From assembly GCA_022414725.1 (NCBI GenBank), contig CM039462.1, positions 117,259,966 to 117,323,965 on the forward strand: a stretch of 64,000 bases of DNA, written 5' to 3'. Source of the stretch: Microglena sp. YARC. Lineage: Eukaryota; Chlorophyta; Chlorophyceae; Chlamydomonadales; Chlamydomonadaceae. Positions 1 to 10,463 of the stretch are shown piece after piece. A program made the translations under genes and the position numbers. The notes under the pieces were generated by a model. That model made no database searches and had not been told where the DNA came from. It worked only from the letters and a program-made list of their open reading frames with translations. Positions within the stretch are counted from its first letter, which is position 1, and each line of letters begins with the position of its first letter.

Positions 1-452
1 TCGTGTGAAGGTTCTCCATGCGTGTTTCTAGCCACTTCCTCTTCTTTATTCTGATAATCCTCTTGTACTCCTTGTGCATAGAACCAGCCAAGTCAGAGCT
101 AGAGCCATGTTGATGTTCTGCTTGGCTTGCTGCCTGTCTAGCACGATTGTATTCATCATCATACCATGCGTTCACGGGCCCGTGCTTACGTTGAGCTACA
201 GGTTTGTGACATGGTGTGCATTTGCTTATGGCTTATGCTTATAATTGAAAATATCGTACGATATCGACAGCCCTACATATGTTTAACGCTCGCAAGAAAA
301 TTGAAATGCCGGTACTTGGAATACATACTACATAAGGCAGATGTCATATATTTTGGCCCAAAACAGCCCCTAATGTGCACAATTATCATGTTTCAGGAGT
401 CTGATTCAAGTTGGAAAAACTACCCGATTTGGTAATCACTAGTTTGCACCAG

Positions 453-755
453 GGTAGTGCAGGACGCAGCGTCCTTCCTCGCAAGACGCAACATGTATGG
501 GAGGGTCCGTTGCATCCCGGACGCAGGTTCAGGGTGTTGGTTGCGTCCCGGACGCAGGTTCAGGATGTTGGTTGCGTCTCACCCATTAGTTGATTGGCCC
601 ACCACCACTCCATTGCCTTGGGCTCTGGGTTCTGTAGATACTGTGACGCAGCCTGAGGAGTCGGGTGCGTCCCAGAACGCAACCTACCAAACCGAGTGCG
701 TCCCAGGACGCAACCTACCGAATTAGGGTGCGTCCCAGGACGCAACCCCTGAGGT
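453..755. repeat. Dispersed GCGTCC/GGACGC palindromic repeats
   Basis: About seven copies of a short imperfect palindrome built on TGCGTCCCAGGACGCAACC lie within 300 bases, some as GCGTCCCGGACGCAGGTTC. Spacing is irregular and the sequence between copies differs, so this is a cluster of related small palindromes rather than a simple tandem array. No coding or RNA function can be assigned. Confidence 0.6.
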
Positions 756-892
756 CCGTTTGAAGTACCCTGGTTTGTACCCTCCCAGCATATTCTACCC
801 AGATGGATTTGTTTTGTAAGTTGAGAAGGTCACCCATTTGACCTACACAAGTACCAAGCCAGGCATTTCCAGCCCTTAGAGGTCGTCCACAC

Positions 893-985
893 GGGACTGG
901 TTAGGGTTTGGGTTAGGTTTGACGTTAACCTGCCACGTCAGAGGGGTTAGCCGAAGGTTAGCCGAGGTTAACCCAAACCCGCCAG
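893..985. repeat. Telomere-like degenerate inverted repeat
   Basis: GGTTAGGGTTTGGGTTAGG on the left is matched by GGTTAACCCAAACCC on the right, giving an inverted repeat of TTAGGG/TTTGGG-type words with GGTTAGCC repeats between. It may be a relic of interstitial telomere-like sequence, but it is short and degenerate. Confidence 0.35.
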
Positions 986-1672
986 GGTAAGACAATGGCC
1001 TTCCTGAAATGAGCTGTTCATAACGGAACTCTGTTTTTACCCTTCCGGTGCACTTTTTAGGCCATTTTTGAATACCGCACTTTCCCTTTTTCTTTCAAAA
1101 AAGCTCCGGTTTTGACAGCACTCTTTGTTTTTACCTTCCGGTTTTTCCCCCCACTTCGAAGGCACAGTTTGGCGGCATTTTTACAAAAAAACGAAGTTGA
1201 GTAAGTGTTGCAATACATGACTATATGAGACAAAAAAATCACTAGAATCAACTTGGAGCCTTGGGTTGGGTGCAAACCCTGTAACTTTCCAATTATACCC
1301 GTAGCCCAACTATAAAATGTGCCTAACAGCAGCCCCAATTCATTTATTGCTATTAAATACTCACGGTTTCATTTCAATTTTGTGTGGCGAATAGAGCCCG
1401 AACAGGGCAAGTTTAAAAGGGAGGAAAGTGCTTTCATCTCCCTCTTCCAAAAGGGCAGGTGTTGGGAAGGTCAAGACGAAGTTTCAACCAGTGATTTTCC
1501 TAAGGTTTTTGGACGAAACATTAATAATCGTTTGGGTCCGATTCCTGGGTCTGCACTTTGGGAACATGAAAACATTAATAATCGTTTTGAACGATTCTGC
1601 ACGATTACAGTTTTCCTGGAAGAAAAACGACAATAGAGTAGGGCAGTGCGCCCGTCGTACCGACGGCAGCAG

Positions 1673-1697
1673 CCCCCCCCCCCCCCCCCCCCCCCCC
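1673..1697. repeat. Poly-C tract
   Basis: Run of 25 C residues. A similar run lies at about 3942-3970, followed by a CA repeat. Such runs are slippage-prone and poorly resolved by sequencing. Confidence 0.9.
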
Positions 1698-4319
1698 GAG
1701 AGCGGCTTGATACGTGCAAAACGGACACAGCGATGTAGGAATCAATGCGATGCCTTTCAGGTTTGCCCGAAGTGAGAGGGCAAGGGGGAAATAGCATCCA
1801 GGGAGCATGTTGGGCGCAGTATCTCGCGAGCGGACCCTTCCCACCCCACCGACTCATTAACCCAATACTCGCTCGGTTCCTACAAAGCAGACAGATTGCT
1901 GCAGGAATAAATGAGATACCCATTAGCTATCATCTATGCCCGCGCTGGAATTTAAGGGTAGGGGGAAAAAGCAGGGATCAGCTGTCAGTCAGAGCTCCGG
2001 GGGAATTCTGCATACAGCGCGAAATTTGTAGGCATTGATGTCGGAAGCGAGTAGAAGGGCACGCATTTCCGCCCAGTGCAAAGCATTGCTACAAGCGCGC
2101 CCAGTCAGAGCTTTGTTCCTGTTGCGAGTGAAAAACGGGCGTCTAGCATTCAATTCAACAGCATTACAGCAGCAGTTGTATCGTTGTGGAGGAATAGCTT
2201 CAGAGTGAGCGCTTATAAGCGACTGAGGTTAGGTCAATACTGGTATTTAACATGATTGTTCCTGTCGCTGATTCGAATCTCCCAGTGCTGGTCCGTGAAT
2301 ACGAAGCTAGTGGTGCGTTGGGGCGTGAATACGAAGCTAGCGAGCTCGAGGTTTCACGCAGCCGTTTGACGAGAAACATTAATAATCGCGCCTGCACGAT
2401 TAATCGTGCTTAGGAAAAACGCTGGTTTCAACTGTTCAGAAACTTATGGGCACCACTCACCACGAAAGCTACACAGCTACACAGCTACAAAGCTGAGTTG
2501 GATACCGGAAAACCTGGTCGGATGGTCGGTCTGACCGGAACTCGCCCTCAGAATTGGTCGGTGCATACCGGGACGGACTAACGAAGAAGGTTCCGGGCAA
2601 ACCATTGGGAATTATATTACGCCCCGGTATACCGACCATCAAATACCCCAATACCGGAATACCGATCGGTTTGTTCTACCCTGAAACCCGCTCTAACCCA
2701 TGAATTTCGTCCGGACGGCATTCCAGAGCTTTTGTCAGTAATACAAGTTTGAAATTTTTGAATTGCCGATCAGCAGCAGGAGCGCTCAAATCAAGCAGGC
2801 TCTGGCGATAATGTGATGAAGGCGGAAACTGCGTCTCCTAATACTGCTTATCACCCTGCTGCTGCTGTATCTCATGCTGGCGTGGATCTGCAGGTGGCGG
2901 CCCATCCTGGTCGGACCCCTCCATACAGCGCAGTGAATATTATAGATGTCGCGAAAGGGAGGACGGGTTCGAAAACAAGTGCGGCTGAAGGAAATGCAGC
3001 GAAATGTATCGCAACAGAAACAACGAACAACACGTGTGCGACACACCCTCACTCCCGCAAACACAGGGGCGGCCGCGGCCCCCCCTGCGGGGCCCCTGGG
3101 CCCTAGGGGGGCCCTGGTTCGCAGGTTCCGAGCCTCGCTGCCTGGAACCTTGGGGTTTTACGCCCCCCCTCGCTTTGGTTACCCCGCCCCTGGTTCATAT
3201 GGCAGCAATTAGCTTTCCGTTTCAGATCTGTCGCTATTGTCTACCAACCACCGCTATTCTAGCTGCCCTTTCCCGCTTCCTCTGTCACTGCTGTCCGCCC
3301 AAGTCCAAGTGATCGCAAGCACATCATATCCTCGGATCGTCGGATCGTCTCAAGTTCCAGAAGGTGCGGGGCATTCTGTAGATCTGTGTGTTGTTAATCT
3401 CCCTCGACCACGCCCGCGCCGACTGTCTTTCCCCCTACCAGCACTATCATCTCGGGCCTGTTACTCAAAAATCGTCCCGTGGCGCAGCCCAGGGTGCCCA
3501 TCACCCAGTCTATCCTGCTACATCGAAACTGCCCCACCTATGCTTCACTCGCACCCACCCACTGACTTGTCACCCTTCCGCCCACATATGCCCTACCTCC
3601 ATTTCTCGCAGCGCTCCGCTATCTAGCTCGAAGGCGTCTGCAGGTAAGCATGGGTCGGGTCAAACTTTGTTGCGTCACATGACATCACTACATCAGTGAC
3701 GTCCAATTTCTAAGTTTTCCAGGCTGCACGCCTGCACCTGCCTGCTGTCTTCACCCAGTGAACACCCGATTAAGTGGTGTTGAAGAGATACCCAAGAGTT
3801 AAACATGATTAAGAGGGTCAACCTTGCAAGCTTGAACACCCCTAAGGTGTTTGCTAGGTGCAGACTGATGATCAATCATTGTGGGACTCCGACCTAGGAT
3901 ATAGACATATCCAAACGAGTACCCAGATCTGGCACAAGCAGCCCCCCCCCCCCCCCCCCCCTCCCCCCCCCACACACACACTCCACCCCATCCCCTGCCA
4001 TCACCCAAATAAATTAAGAGTACGCCTTATTATGAGGGTTGAGGTTGAGGGGGGCAGCCTGTTTGCTTGCACTGGGGGCAACCACCAATGCAGCACCCAA
4101 TCCAGCACGATGCTTGATTGTTACTACTTACCATGCTTCTCGCATATGGCACCTGTCTACTATTCGTGCTGCGAATGCGGTTGCCATCCGACCTGCTGAC
4201 TGTCATTGGCAGGCTGCTTAGTCTCACACAAAACAAATATTTACTTCATTGGAACTGTCCGATATGTCAAATCAAGGAACTTTACTACGATCCAGTCTCA
4301 TATATATCTAATGTGTACT

Positions 4320-5170
4320 TCACCGCCGCCACCATATATACCACCACCACCACTTACACTTCTACCACCGCCACCACCCCACCTATACCACCACCACCAC
4401 CACTTAAATCAGCATCACCACTACTACTCCGCCACCCCCACCACTTCCACCCCCACCACCACCCCAACACAACGTATACCACCACCACCACTTACACTTC
4501 TACCACCGCCACCACCCCACCTATACCACCACCACCACTTAAATCAGCATCACCACTACTACTCCGCCACCCCCACCACTTCCACCCCCACCACCACCCC
4601 CAACACAACGTATACCACCACCACCACTTACACTTCTACCACCGCCACCACCCCACCTATACCACCACCACCACTTAAATCAGCATCACCACTACTACTC
4701 CGCCACCCCCCACCACTTCCACCCCCACCACCACCCCCAACACAACGTATACCACCACCACCACTTACACTTCTACCACCGCCACCACCCCACCTATACC
4801 ACCACCACCACTTAAATCAGCATCACCAATACTACTCCGCCACCCCCACCACTTCCGACTCCACCACCACCCCTAACACAACGTATACCACCACCACCAC
4901 CACCACCACCACCACACTTATGCCACTAACACCTCCACCACTTCTATTACCACGACCACCACAATATATGTTGCAACCACCGCCACCACCACATACCACC
5001 ACCACCACTTACACTTCTACCACCGCCACCACCACCTCTACCACCACCACTTCAACCAGCATCACCATCACCAACAAAACGTATATCACCACAATGTATA
5101 CCACCTCTACGCATACCACCATCACCACCACCACCACCTCCACCACCACCACTTAAACCAGCATAACCAC
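4320..5170. repeat. CCACCA-rich minisatellite, ~130-bp units
   Basis: At least four units of about 125-130 bases (roughly 4345, 4478, 4615 and 4755) share the order ACTTACACTTCTACCACC, ACCTATACCACC, AAATCAGCATCACCA and AACACAACGTATACC. Later units (4900-5170) are degenerate. The long proline/histidine/threonine frames through it are a by-product of the CCA/CAC repeat and are not called as genes. Confidence 0.85.
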
Positions 5171-5261
5171 CACCAACACAACGTATATCACCACAATTTA
5201 TACCACCACTACGCATACCACCATCAACACCACCAGCACCTCCACCACAACAAATACCACC

Positions 5262-5841
5262 AACTTCTACCAGCACCACCACTTCTACCACCACCACCAC
5301 TTCTACCACCACCACCACTTCTACCAGCACCACCACTTCTACCAGCACCACCACTTCTACCACCACCACCACTTCTACCACCACCACCACTTCTACCACC
5401 ACCACCACTTCTACCACCACCACCACTTCTACCACCACCACCACTTCTACCAGCACCACCACTTCTACCACCACCACCACTTCTACCACCACCACCACTT
5501 CTACCACCACCACCACTTCTACCACCACCACCACTTCTACCACCACCACCACTTTTACCACCACCACCACTTCTACCTGCACCACCACTTCTACCACCAC
5601 CACCACTTCTACCACCACCACCACTTCTACCACCACCACCACTTCTACCACCACCACCACTTCTACCACCACCACCACTTCTACCACCACCACCACTTCT
5701 ACCACCACCACCACTTCTACCACCACCACCACTTCTACCACCACCACCACTTCTACCACACCACCACTTCTACCAGCACCACCACTTCTACCACCACCAC
5801 CACTTCTACCACCACCACCACTTCTACCACCACCACCACTT
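5262..5841. repeat. 15-bp (ACCACCACCACTTCT)n satellite
   Basis: About 38 tandem copies of a 15-bp unit, with sporadic variants (CAGCACC, a TTTTACC copy and one shortened ACCACACC copy). It ends exactly at the CTGCAG that begins the helicase promoter, replacing the upstream sequence found before the other two helicase copies. A valine/glutamate-rich frame on the minus strand is a repeat artefact. Confidence 0.9.
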
Positions 5842-5844
5842 CTG

Positions 5845-5870
5845 CAGTTTTTTCGAGTATAAAAAGGTGT
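5845..5870 (+). promoter_or_regulatory. Helicase copy 1 promoter, TATA box
   Basis: GAGTATAAAAAGGTGT with TATA at 5858. The same block occurs before copies 2 and 3 (TATA at 13607 and 21353), where it is preceded by GCAACGATCTGCAG. Spacing to the two candidate ATGs is 27 and 42 bases. Confidence 0.7.
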
Positions 5871-5884
5871 CCAACTACCATTCG

Positions 5885-8552
5885 ATGATATCCGAGAGCA
5901 TGGCATCAGAGGGCGAGGAGCATCCTTCGGAATTTGATGGCCATACAAGTCGGCTTCGGCGTCATCGTCGGTCAGAGAATCAGGCTCGCGAAGAAGACAT
6001 CGACCCGCGGGCGATTCGGGCGGCGTTGGAGCTTATGAAGGCGTTGCAGCAGCAAAACGATAAGCAGCAGGAGGAGATTATGAAGGCGTTGCAGCAGCAA
6101 AACGATAAGCAGGAGGAGGAGCGTGCACGGCGGCAGCAGGAGCTCGAGGCGAGGCTGACAGCGGAGCAGCAGATAAACGCACAGCTGAAGCAGCAACTGC
6201 TAACCGCGCTGCAGCAGCCTTCTGGATATGGATATGACGATAATGAAGTCTTTGAGGTCAAGAGTGCGCGTGACGCTGGGGACGAGGCGTGGCACAGTGC
6301 AAACATCGAACGAATCAACAACACGATGGTTGTCAATTACGACGAGGAGGTCAGGATTGGAGACATGACCAACATCTCTGTCGAGCTCATCTACTACACA
6401 GTGGTGGACTACAGCAAGTCCCGCATCTGCATCACAATTGGACCCGAGCAGTGCCAGAAGTCTGCGTACATTGCGATCCACGTGATCGTCGCATCCCTGA
6501 TTGGCCGGCCTAGCATCAACTTCATCAAGGACGTCAAGGCCAGTGTCAAAACGACTTGCAATGAGAAGATCGGCAACATCCTGAAACCATTTGGCATCGA
6601 GGCGCTGTTTGTGAATGACAAGAAGAAACTCGTGAACATGGCCGCCGCAGACATCGAGAAGTTCAAGGCCGGGAAGCTCTCCATCATTGCGCAGACGAAC
6701 CATCTCATGGTCAAAAACGTCCACGAATTTGTGCGCAAGAACAAGGTGTTTGACATCGCAATGACGCTAGACGAGGCGGACGCGGTATTCTCCTCGTCGA
6801 TTGACAAGGGCAACATCGTGGACAGCACGGACAAGAGTAAGCGCGAACAGGAGGTGCTCAGGTTATTCGATATCAACGAGGTGGAGTACGTCCCGTTCAG
6901 AAACGGACGCATCAGATGCTCGGCATTCGTGAGCGCGACGCACATGAGCACTATTAACCTCATCCATCAGACGGGGTTCACGATGAGCTTACATGCGATG
7001 GACCTGGAAGCTGTCAAGAAAAAGGGGTACGCCGTGAGCGACGCCGTGGTACCTTTCAAGAACGCAGAGGGACAGCACGTGTGGATCCCCGGTCCGGCGA
7101 ACAACAAGAACCAATACCATCTCAAGTCAGATGAGACGGATATGTTCATGAAGGAGTTTGTCAAGGACTGCGCCGTACCAGGTCGAAAGGGGGGCTTCCT
7201 CATGGCGGTGATGTCGCCATACATCATCTCGACCTGCGCCACAAATGCCAACAACGTGGTCAAGCACCTATTGGATAAGTACGCCGAGCACTCCAAGAAC
7301 GAAGAGAGCAGTCCGAGCAAATACGTGATTGGCATGGTAGTCAGCGGCACTGGGATCAAGGTCTACGAGATGGGCCTGGAGACCAATGTCATCAAGGAGC
7401 TTCCTCAGGGCGAGGCAATCGGCAAACCCATGTTATCCACAGTCATCAAATGGATCGACAATGAGTATGGTATCTGGACTCCTCTCATCGCGTCGGGCGC
7501 CAAGTGCTTAACCCGCGGTGTCAGCATGCGATCAGAGAAACGCGTGCTGACTCACATGATCGTCACTCCGACCGCGGGCACCAACGTCTGCGACGTCCAC
7601 CAGACGGTCATGCGCTGCGGAGGGCACACTATCGACGTGCGCAAGGAGAACGGTTTCGAATACAAGGTCAAGACGCTGCTACAGGAGAGCGACCACCACA
7701 TCATCGTCAACCTGTTTGATCTGGTGGTCCAGTGGCTCGAGAGCAAGATCGTGCCTGGCGCGCAGGAGGAGTGGCTCGAGAACCCGGCAACCAACGTGAT
7801 TCTGATGGAAATGATCAAAAAGCCGTCCCCTCGCATCTCGGGGATCCGGGAAGCAGCTCGCGCACGACATCGAGCAACAGAGCTCCCAGGCGAGGCGTGG
7901 GTCCGTGCCGAACGAGACGTACACAGCGGAGCGTGCTCGCAAGGATGCAAACAAGAAAGCAAGGGATAACAAGCTCGACGGGCACATCGAACAGGAGCGC
8001 GCTGACCGTGCCTCGTACGAGGAGAACAAGGACAAGGCCCTCAGCACCATCAATCCCGGCGAGCTGATGAGCCTGCCGATGGCGGTTCGCCACACGGAAT
8101 TGTTCAAGCACGAGGGTTACGTGCAGACCCCCGGCGTCATGATGATCGATGTCCCCAAGAACGACGCATCCTCTGCCGCAGCCGCAACCAAACATGTCAT
8201 CTCGATTGTCGAGGACGAGCTCAAGAAAAACAATTCCGACTTCAAGTTCAAGCTCGCCGGCAAGAATCAGGAGTCGAAATTCTTGATGTCTTACAAGGGC
8301 AACACGCGCCTCGCGGGCAAGACTCTGAACGACTGGAACAACTGCTACACCGCGTACATCCTGCGACCAGTACAAAGCAACCCCGACGCTGCAACCGGCA
8401 GTGTCACGCCCACAGCCGAGTGGGAGTTCGTGATCAAAGACGGCCGCGTCATGGCCAAGTACAAAAAGACGCACGTGGAACCGCCTGTCATCGCCTCCCC
8501 CCGTGAGACGCCTGAGGGTGGTGGTACACCGCCAACTACATTCGATGTATAG
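5885..8552 (+). CDS. SF2/Z1-like helicase ATPase, copy 1 (one frameshift)
   Basis: Predicted nucleic-acid-dependent ATPase of about 890 residues. Numbering from the ATG at 5885: glutamine/glutamate-rich coiled coil about 40-112 with a duplicated KALQQQNDKQ block; P-loop-like GPEQCQKS at 186-193, in which the usual second glycine is glutamine; DEAD box LDEADAVF near 296; SAT motif near 350; LTRGVS near 542 and HQTVMRCGG near 571, matching SF2 motifs V and VI. The RGVS and Q-x-x-x-R-C-G-G spacing resembles Z1-domain helicases. ATG 5900 is an alternative start better placed for the TATA box. One extra A in AAAAA near 7820 shifts the frame relative to copy 2; the frame entered from 7905 runs to TAG 8550. 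Ends facing methyltransferase A. Z1 assignment is inference from motifs only. Confidence 0.75.
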
Positions 8553-8891
8553 ATGGACATGATACGCAAAGACGATGGCCACAAGGAGCTGCAGCGATAT
8601 TTCACATCTGGGAGCAATGGCAACTTGTACGTGTCGCTGCTGGCTCTGTCAGTGAACCACGCCGACACTGACTGGTCGCTGGGCATGATGAGGAAATATG
8701 GCTATGATTCCATATCAGGCCACCAGCATTGTTTGAAATGCAATGCGGAAGGGCCAAACCGCTTGCTCGAACCTGTGCAGTGCGTTGGACGTGTGCGTTC
8801 GGGCACGTACCGTGCCGTTGATATTCCGAAGCTGCAGCACTCCTGTATCGAGTACTTCATCAAGATCATTCGTCGCAACCATATCATGTGA
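8553..8891 (+). CDS. Helicase tail A ORF, in frame after an amber stop
   Basis: A 112-residue open frame starting ATG directly after the helicase TAG (8550-8552) and in the same frame, so it could be a separate gene, a readthrough extension, or the severed C-terminus of the helicase. It contains an H-x-x-C-L-K-C zinc-knuckle-like patch and ends five bases before the stop of convergent methyltransferase A. No family recognised. An identical ORF follows helicase copy 2 (16296-16634). By position it corresponds to the tails seen at 10077 and in helicase copy 3. Confidence 0.5.
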   Translation: MDMIRKDDGHKELQRYFTSGSNGNLYVSLLALSVNHADTDWSLGMMRKYGYDSISGHQHCLKCNAEGPNRLLEPVQCVGRVRSGTYRAVDIPKLQHSCIEYFIKIIRRNHIM

Positions 8892-8896
8892 TGATG

Positions 8897-9935
8897 TCAT
8901 GACTTGGTCCAGTTTTTGGGAAAGCCCATGAGGGCTTCTGTCCACGTCGGTTCACGGTGTGTGTCTCACGCAACGATATGATATCGTCCCCATACTTCTC
9001 CAGTGTGAGCCGATCGTGGAACACGCGAGTGGCAAAATTATGGTGATTCTGATTCCATTTGTCCACAGGGTTTATTGTAACGTACAATGCTCCTTTGGAA
9101 GCACCGGGGTCGGCCACATACTCGTTACGCGCTTGTCGGGAATCTCGAGGAGTGGATACTTGAATCGATTGACGGTATCATTGTCCCATTCTCTATCGAG
9201 GTCTGTCACCATTTTGTCCCCGCCATATAGTGCGTGATTACTCAGAACCCGCAATGCCAGTGTTACGACCTGGGGAACGACTGCGTTACCAAGGGCTTGT
9301 ATCCGTTCAGTGTAGCCATCAGTCTTTTTTCGCAGGCCTAGGGAGTGACCGCTCCAGTCGCACAAAGTTGTGAACGTAAGGGTGCGACATGCTCGACAGT
9401 ATATTGGGCGACGCAGCTCCAGGACGAACAGCCAGGCAGTACCACCTCCGACGAATGTGCCGCGCACCCACGTCTGAAGCTGCGAATGTCCCCGAAATCA
9501 CCTTGAACCCCTGCTTTCTGAAATCGCTCTCGATGCGTTTGAGCCCATCAGCAATATTGCGGATGTTGGGGGAGTTCTCCATGAGGACAGTGTCAATGTC
9601 TGCCAACTCGTCCACCAGCCGCAGGATCTGGAAATACAATCCAGATTTGTTGCTTTTGATGCCAAGCTTTTTTCCGGCCGGACAATTGACACGTCCTGGC
9701 ATGGAAAGCCCGCTGTGATCATCGTTGGCCTGTCCCGCAGCTGCTTACCGTTCAAAGTGCGCACGTCATCAAACACCGGTGCCTTCGGCAGCTGCCCGTC
9801 TGCCATGCGCGCCAACAACACCGATTTAGCAAACGGGTCGATCTCGCAATATGCGACGGGCTTGGCGACGTCACGCAATGCGAGCGCATGCCCGCCTATG
9901 CCACTGAACAGGTCTAGTGTGCGTATTTTAGGCAT
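8897..9935 (-). pseudogene. Dcm-like C5 DNA methyltransferase A, copy 1 (frameshifted)
   Basis: Transfers methyl from AdoMet to cytosine C5 in DNA. Motifs seen in order: LDLFSGIGG (motif I), AYCEIDPFA, GFPCQDVS with catalytic Cys (IV), MENSP (VI), RRRW (VIII), LGNAVVP (IX/X) and a C-terminal NPTWTEALMGFP-type ending. In this copy the motifs lie in four frames: breaks near 9680 (GGCC run), 9330 (T run), 9090 and 8950. Copy 2 is intact at the first, second and fourth of these, so a functional parent is likely. Start ATG 9935 (MPKIRT) chosen nearest motif I; ATGs at 9968 and 10001 add a tandemly duplicated LKFKxLINKMP segment. Convergent with helicase tail A. Confidence 0.85.
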
Positions 9936-10046
9936 CTTGTTTATCAATACTTTGAATTTTAAAGGCATCTTGTTTATCAATAGTTTGAATTTTAAATGCA
10001 TCACCCCATGGGTGCGCAAAATGGCAAGACAACAGCCTGGTGTATA

Positions 10047-10463
10047 AAGTACCAGTCCAACCTGTAGGGTCGCGTCATGGCTAAGTACAGCACGACGCGC
10101 TTGGACGAGGTGCCGCAGCCTGAGCGCCGCCGCCGCACCGAGCCCACGCAGCAAACGGCCGAGCTCGTCCTGGACCCAGATGACCCCGAGGAGCGCGAGG
10201 CGCTAAACAAGCAGCTGCGCGACGAGAAGCTCATGACTGACCGCGTTACAAGCGAGGTCACCAAGATGTTGTACCGCTTCTGCAAGCTCAACCCAGAGTT
10301 CATCGGAACCAGGTCCAACTTTGAGGCTGGTCTGAAGAGCTTTTCCAGGTCTCCAGATGCGAGACGAGTTTTGTTCCATGTGGGCCTTCAAGATATGGTG
10401 AATAGTGGTGTGATGAACCAGGTATCTTCAGATCCCATCAAGTACCAGTCCAACCTGTAGGGT
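10047..10463 (+). repeat. Tail B cassette bounded by 24-bp direct repeats
   Basis: A 24-base block containing AGTACCAGTCCAACCTGTAG occurs at 10047-10070 and again at 10440-10463, the second time coding the last residues and stop of the tail B ORF. The first copy has no gene of its own, so it looks like the scar of a duplicated or exchanged tail end. The same pair exists in unit 2 (17790-17813 and 18183-18206). Confidence 0.7.
10077..10460 (+). CDS. Helicase tail B ORF, orphan C-terminal cassette
   Basis: 127 residues, charged and arginine/glutamate-rich at the start, then a compact segment with RFCKLNPEFIGT and FEAGLKSF. This segment is similar to the true C-terminus of helicase copy 3 (RFCSRNPRFIGTVREFNNSLRTF), and the ORF begins at a block (CGCGTCATGGC-AAGTACA) matching the helicase at 8447-8467 where it reads VMAKY. 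It therefore looks like a promoterless helicase C-terminus. Its stop overlaps the 3' end of methyltransferase B by 23 bases on the opposite strand. Confidence 0.6.
   Translation: MAKYSTTRLDEVPQPERRRRTEPTQQTAELVLDPDDPEEREALNKQLRDEKLMTDRVTSEVTKMLYRFCKLNPEFIGTRSNFEAGLKSFSRSPDARRVLFHVGLQDMVNSGVMNQVSSDPIKYQSNL

Larger units (their letters stand above)
1..3941. other. Gene-poor host-like DNA
   Basis: No reading frame here has family motifs or the base usage of the later genes. The stretch holds short palindromic repeats, a telomere-like inverted repeat, poly-C runs, two neighbouring GTGAATACGAAGCTAG repeats (about 2295-2345), a patch of repeated ACCGGAATACCGA-type words (2508-2680) and a GC-rich palindromic block (about 3064-3125). 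It looks like eukaryotic intergenic sequence flanking the viral-type region. A host exon without recognisable motifs cannot be excluded. Confidence 0.5.

Noticed and set aside
893..985. Chromosome end
   Set aside because: Telomere-like words are few, degenerate and inverted, with kilobases of other sequence on both sides.
4206..5156. Long proline/histidine/threonine-rich open frames (and a valine-rich frame on the other strand)
   Set aside because: They follow directly from the CCA/CAC/TTC satellite, with no start context, domain or non-repetitive part.
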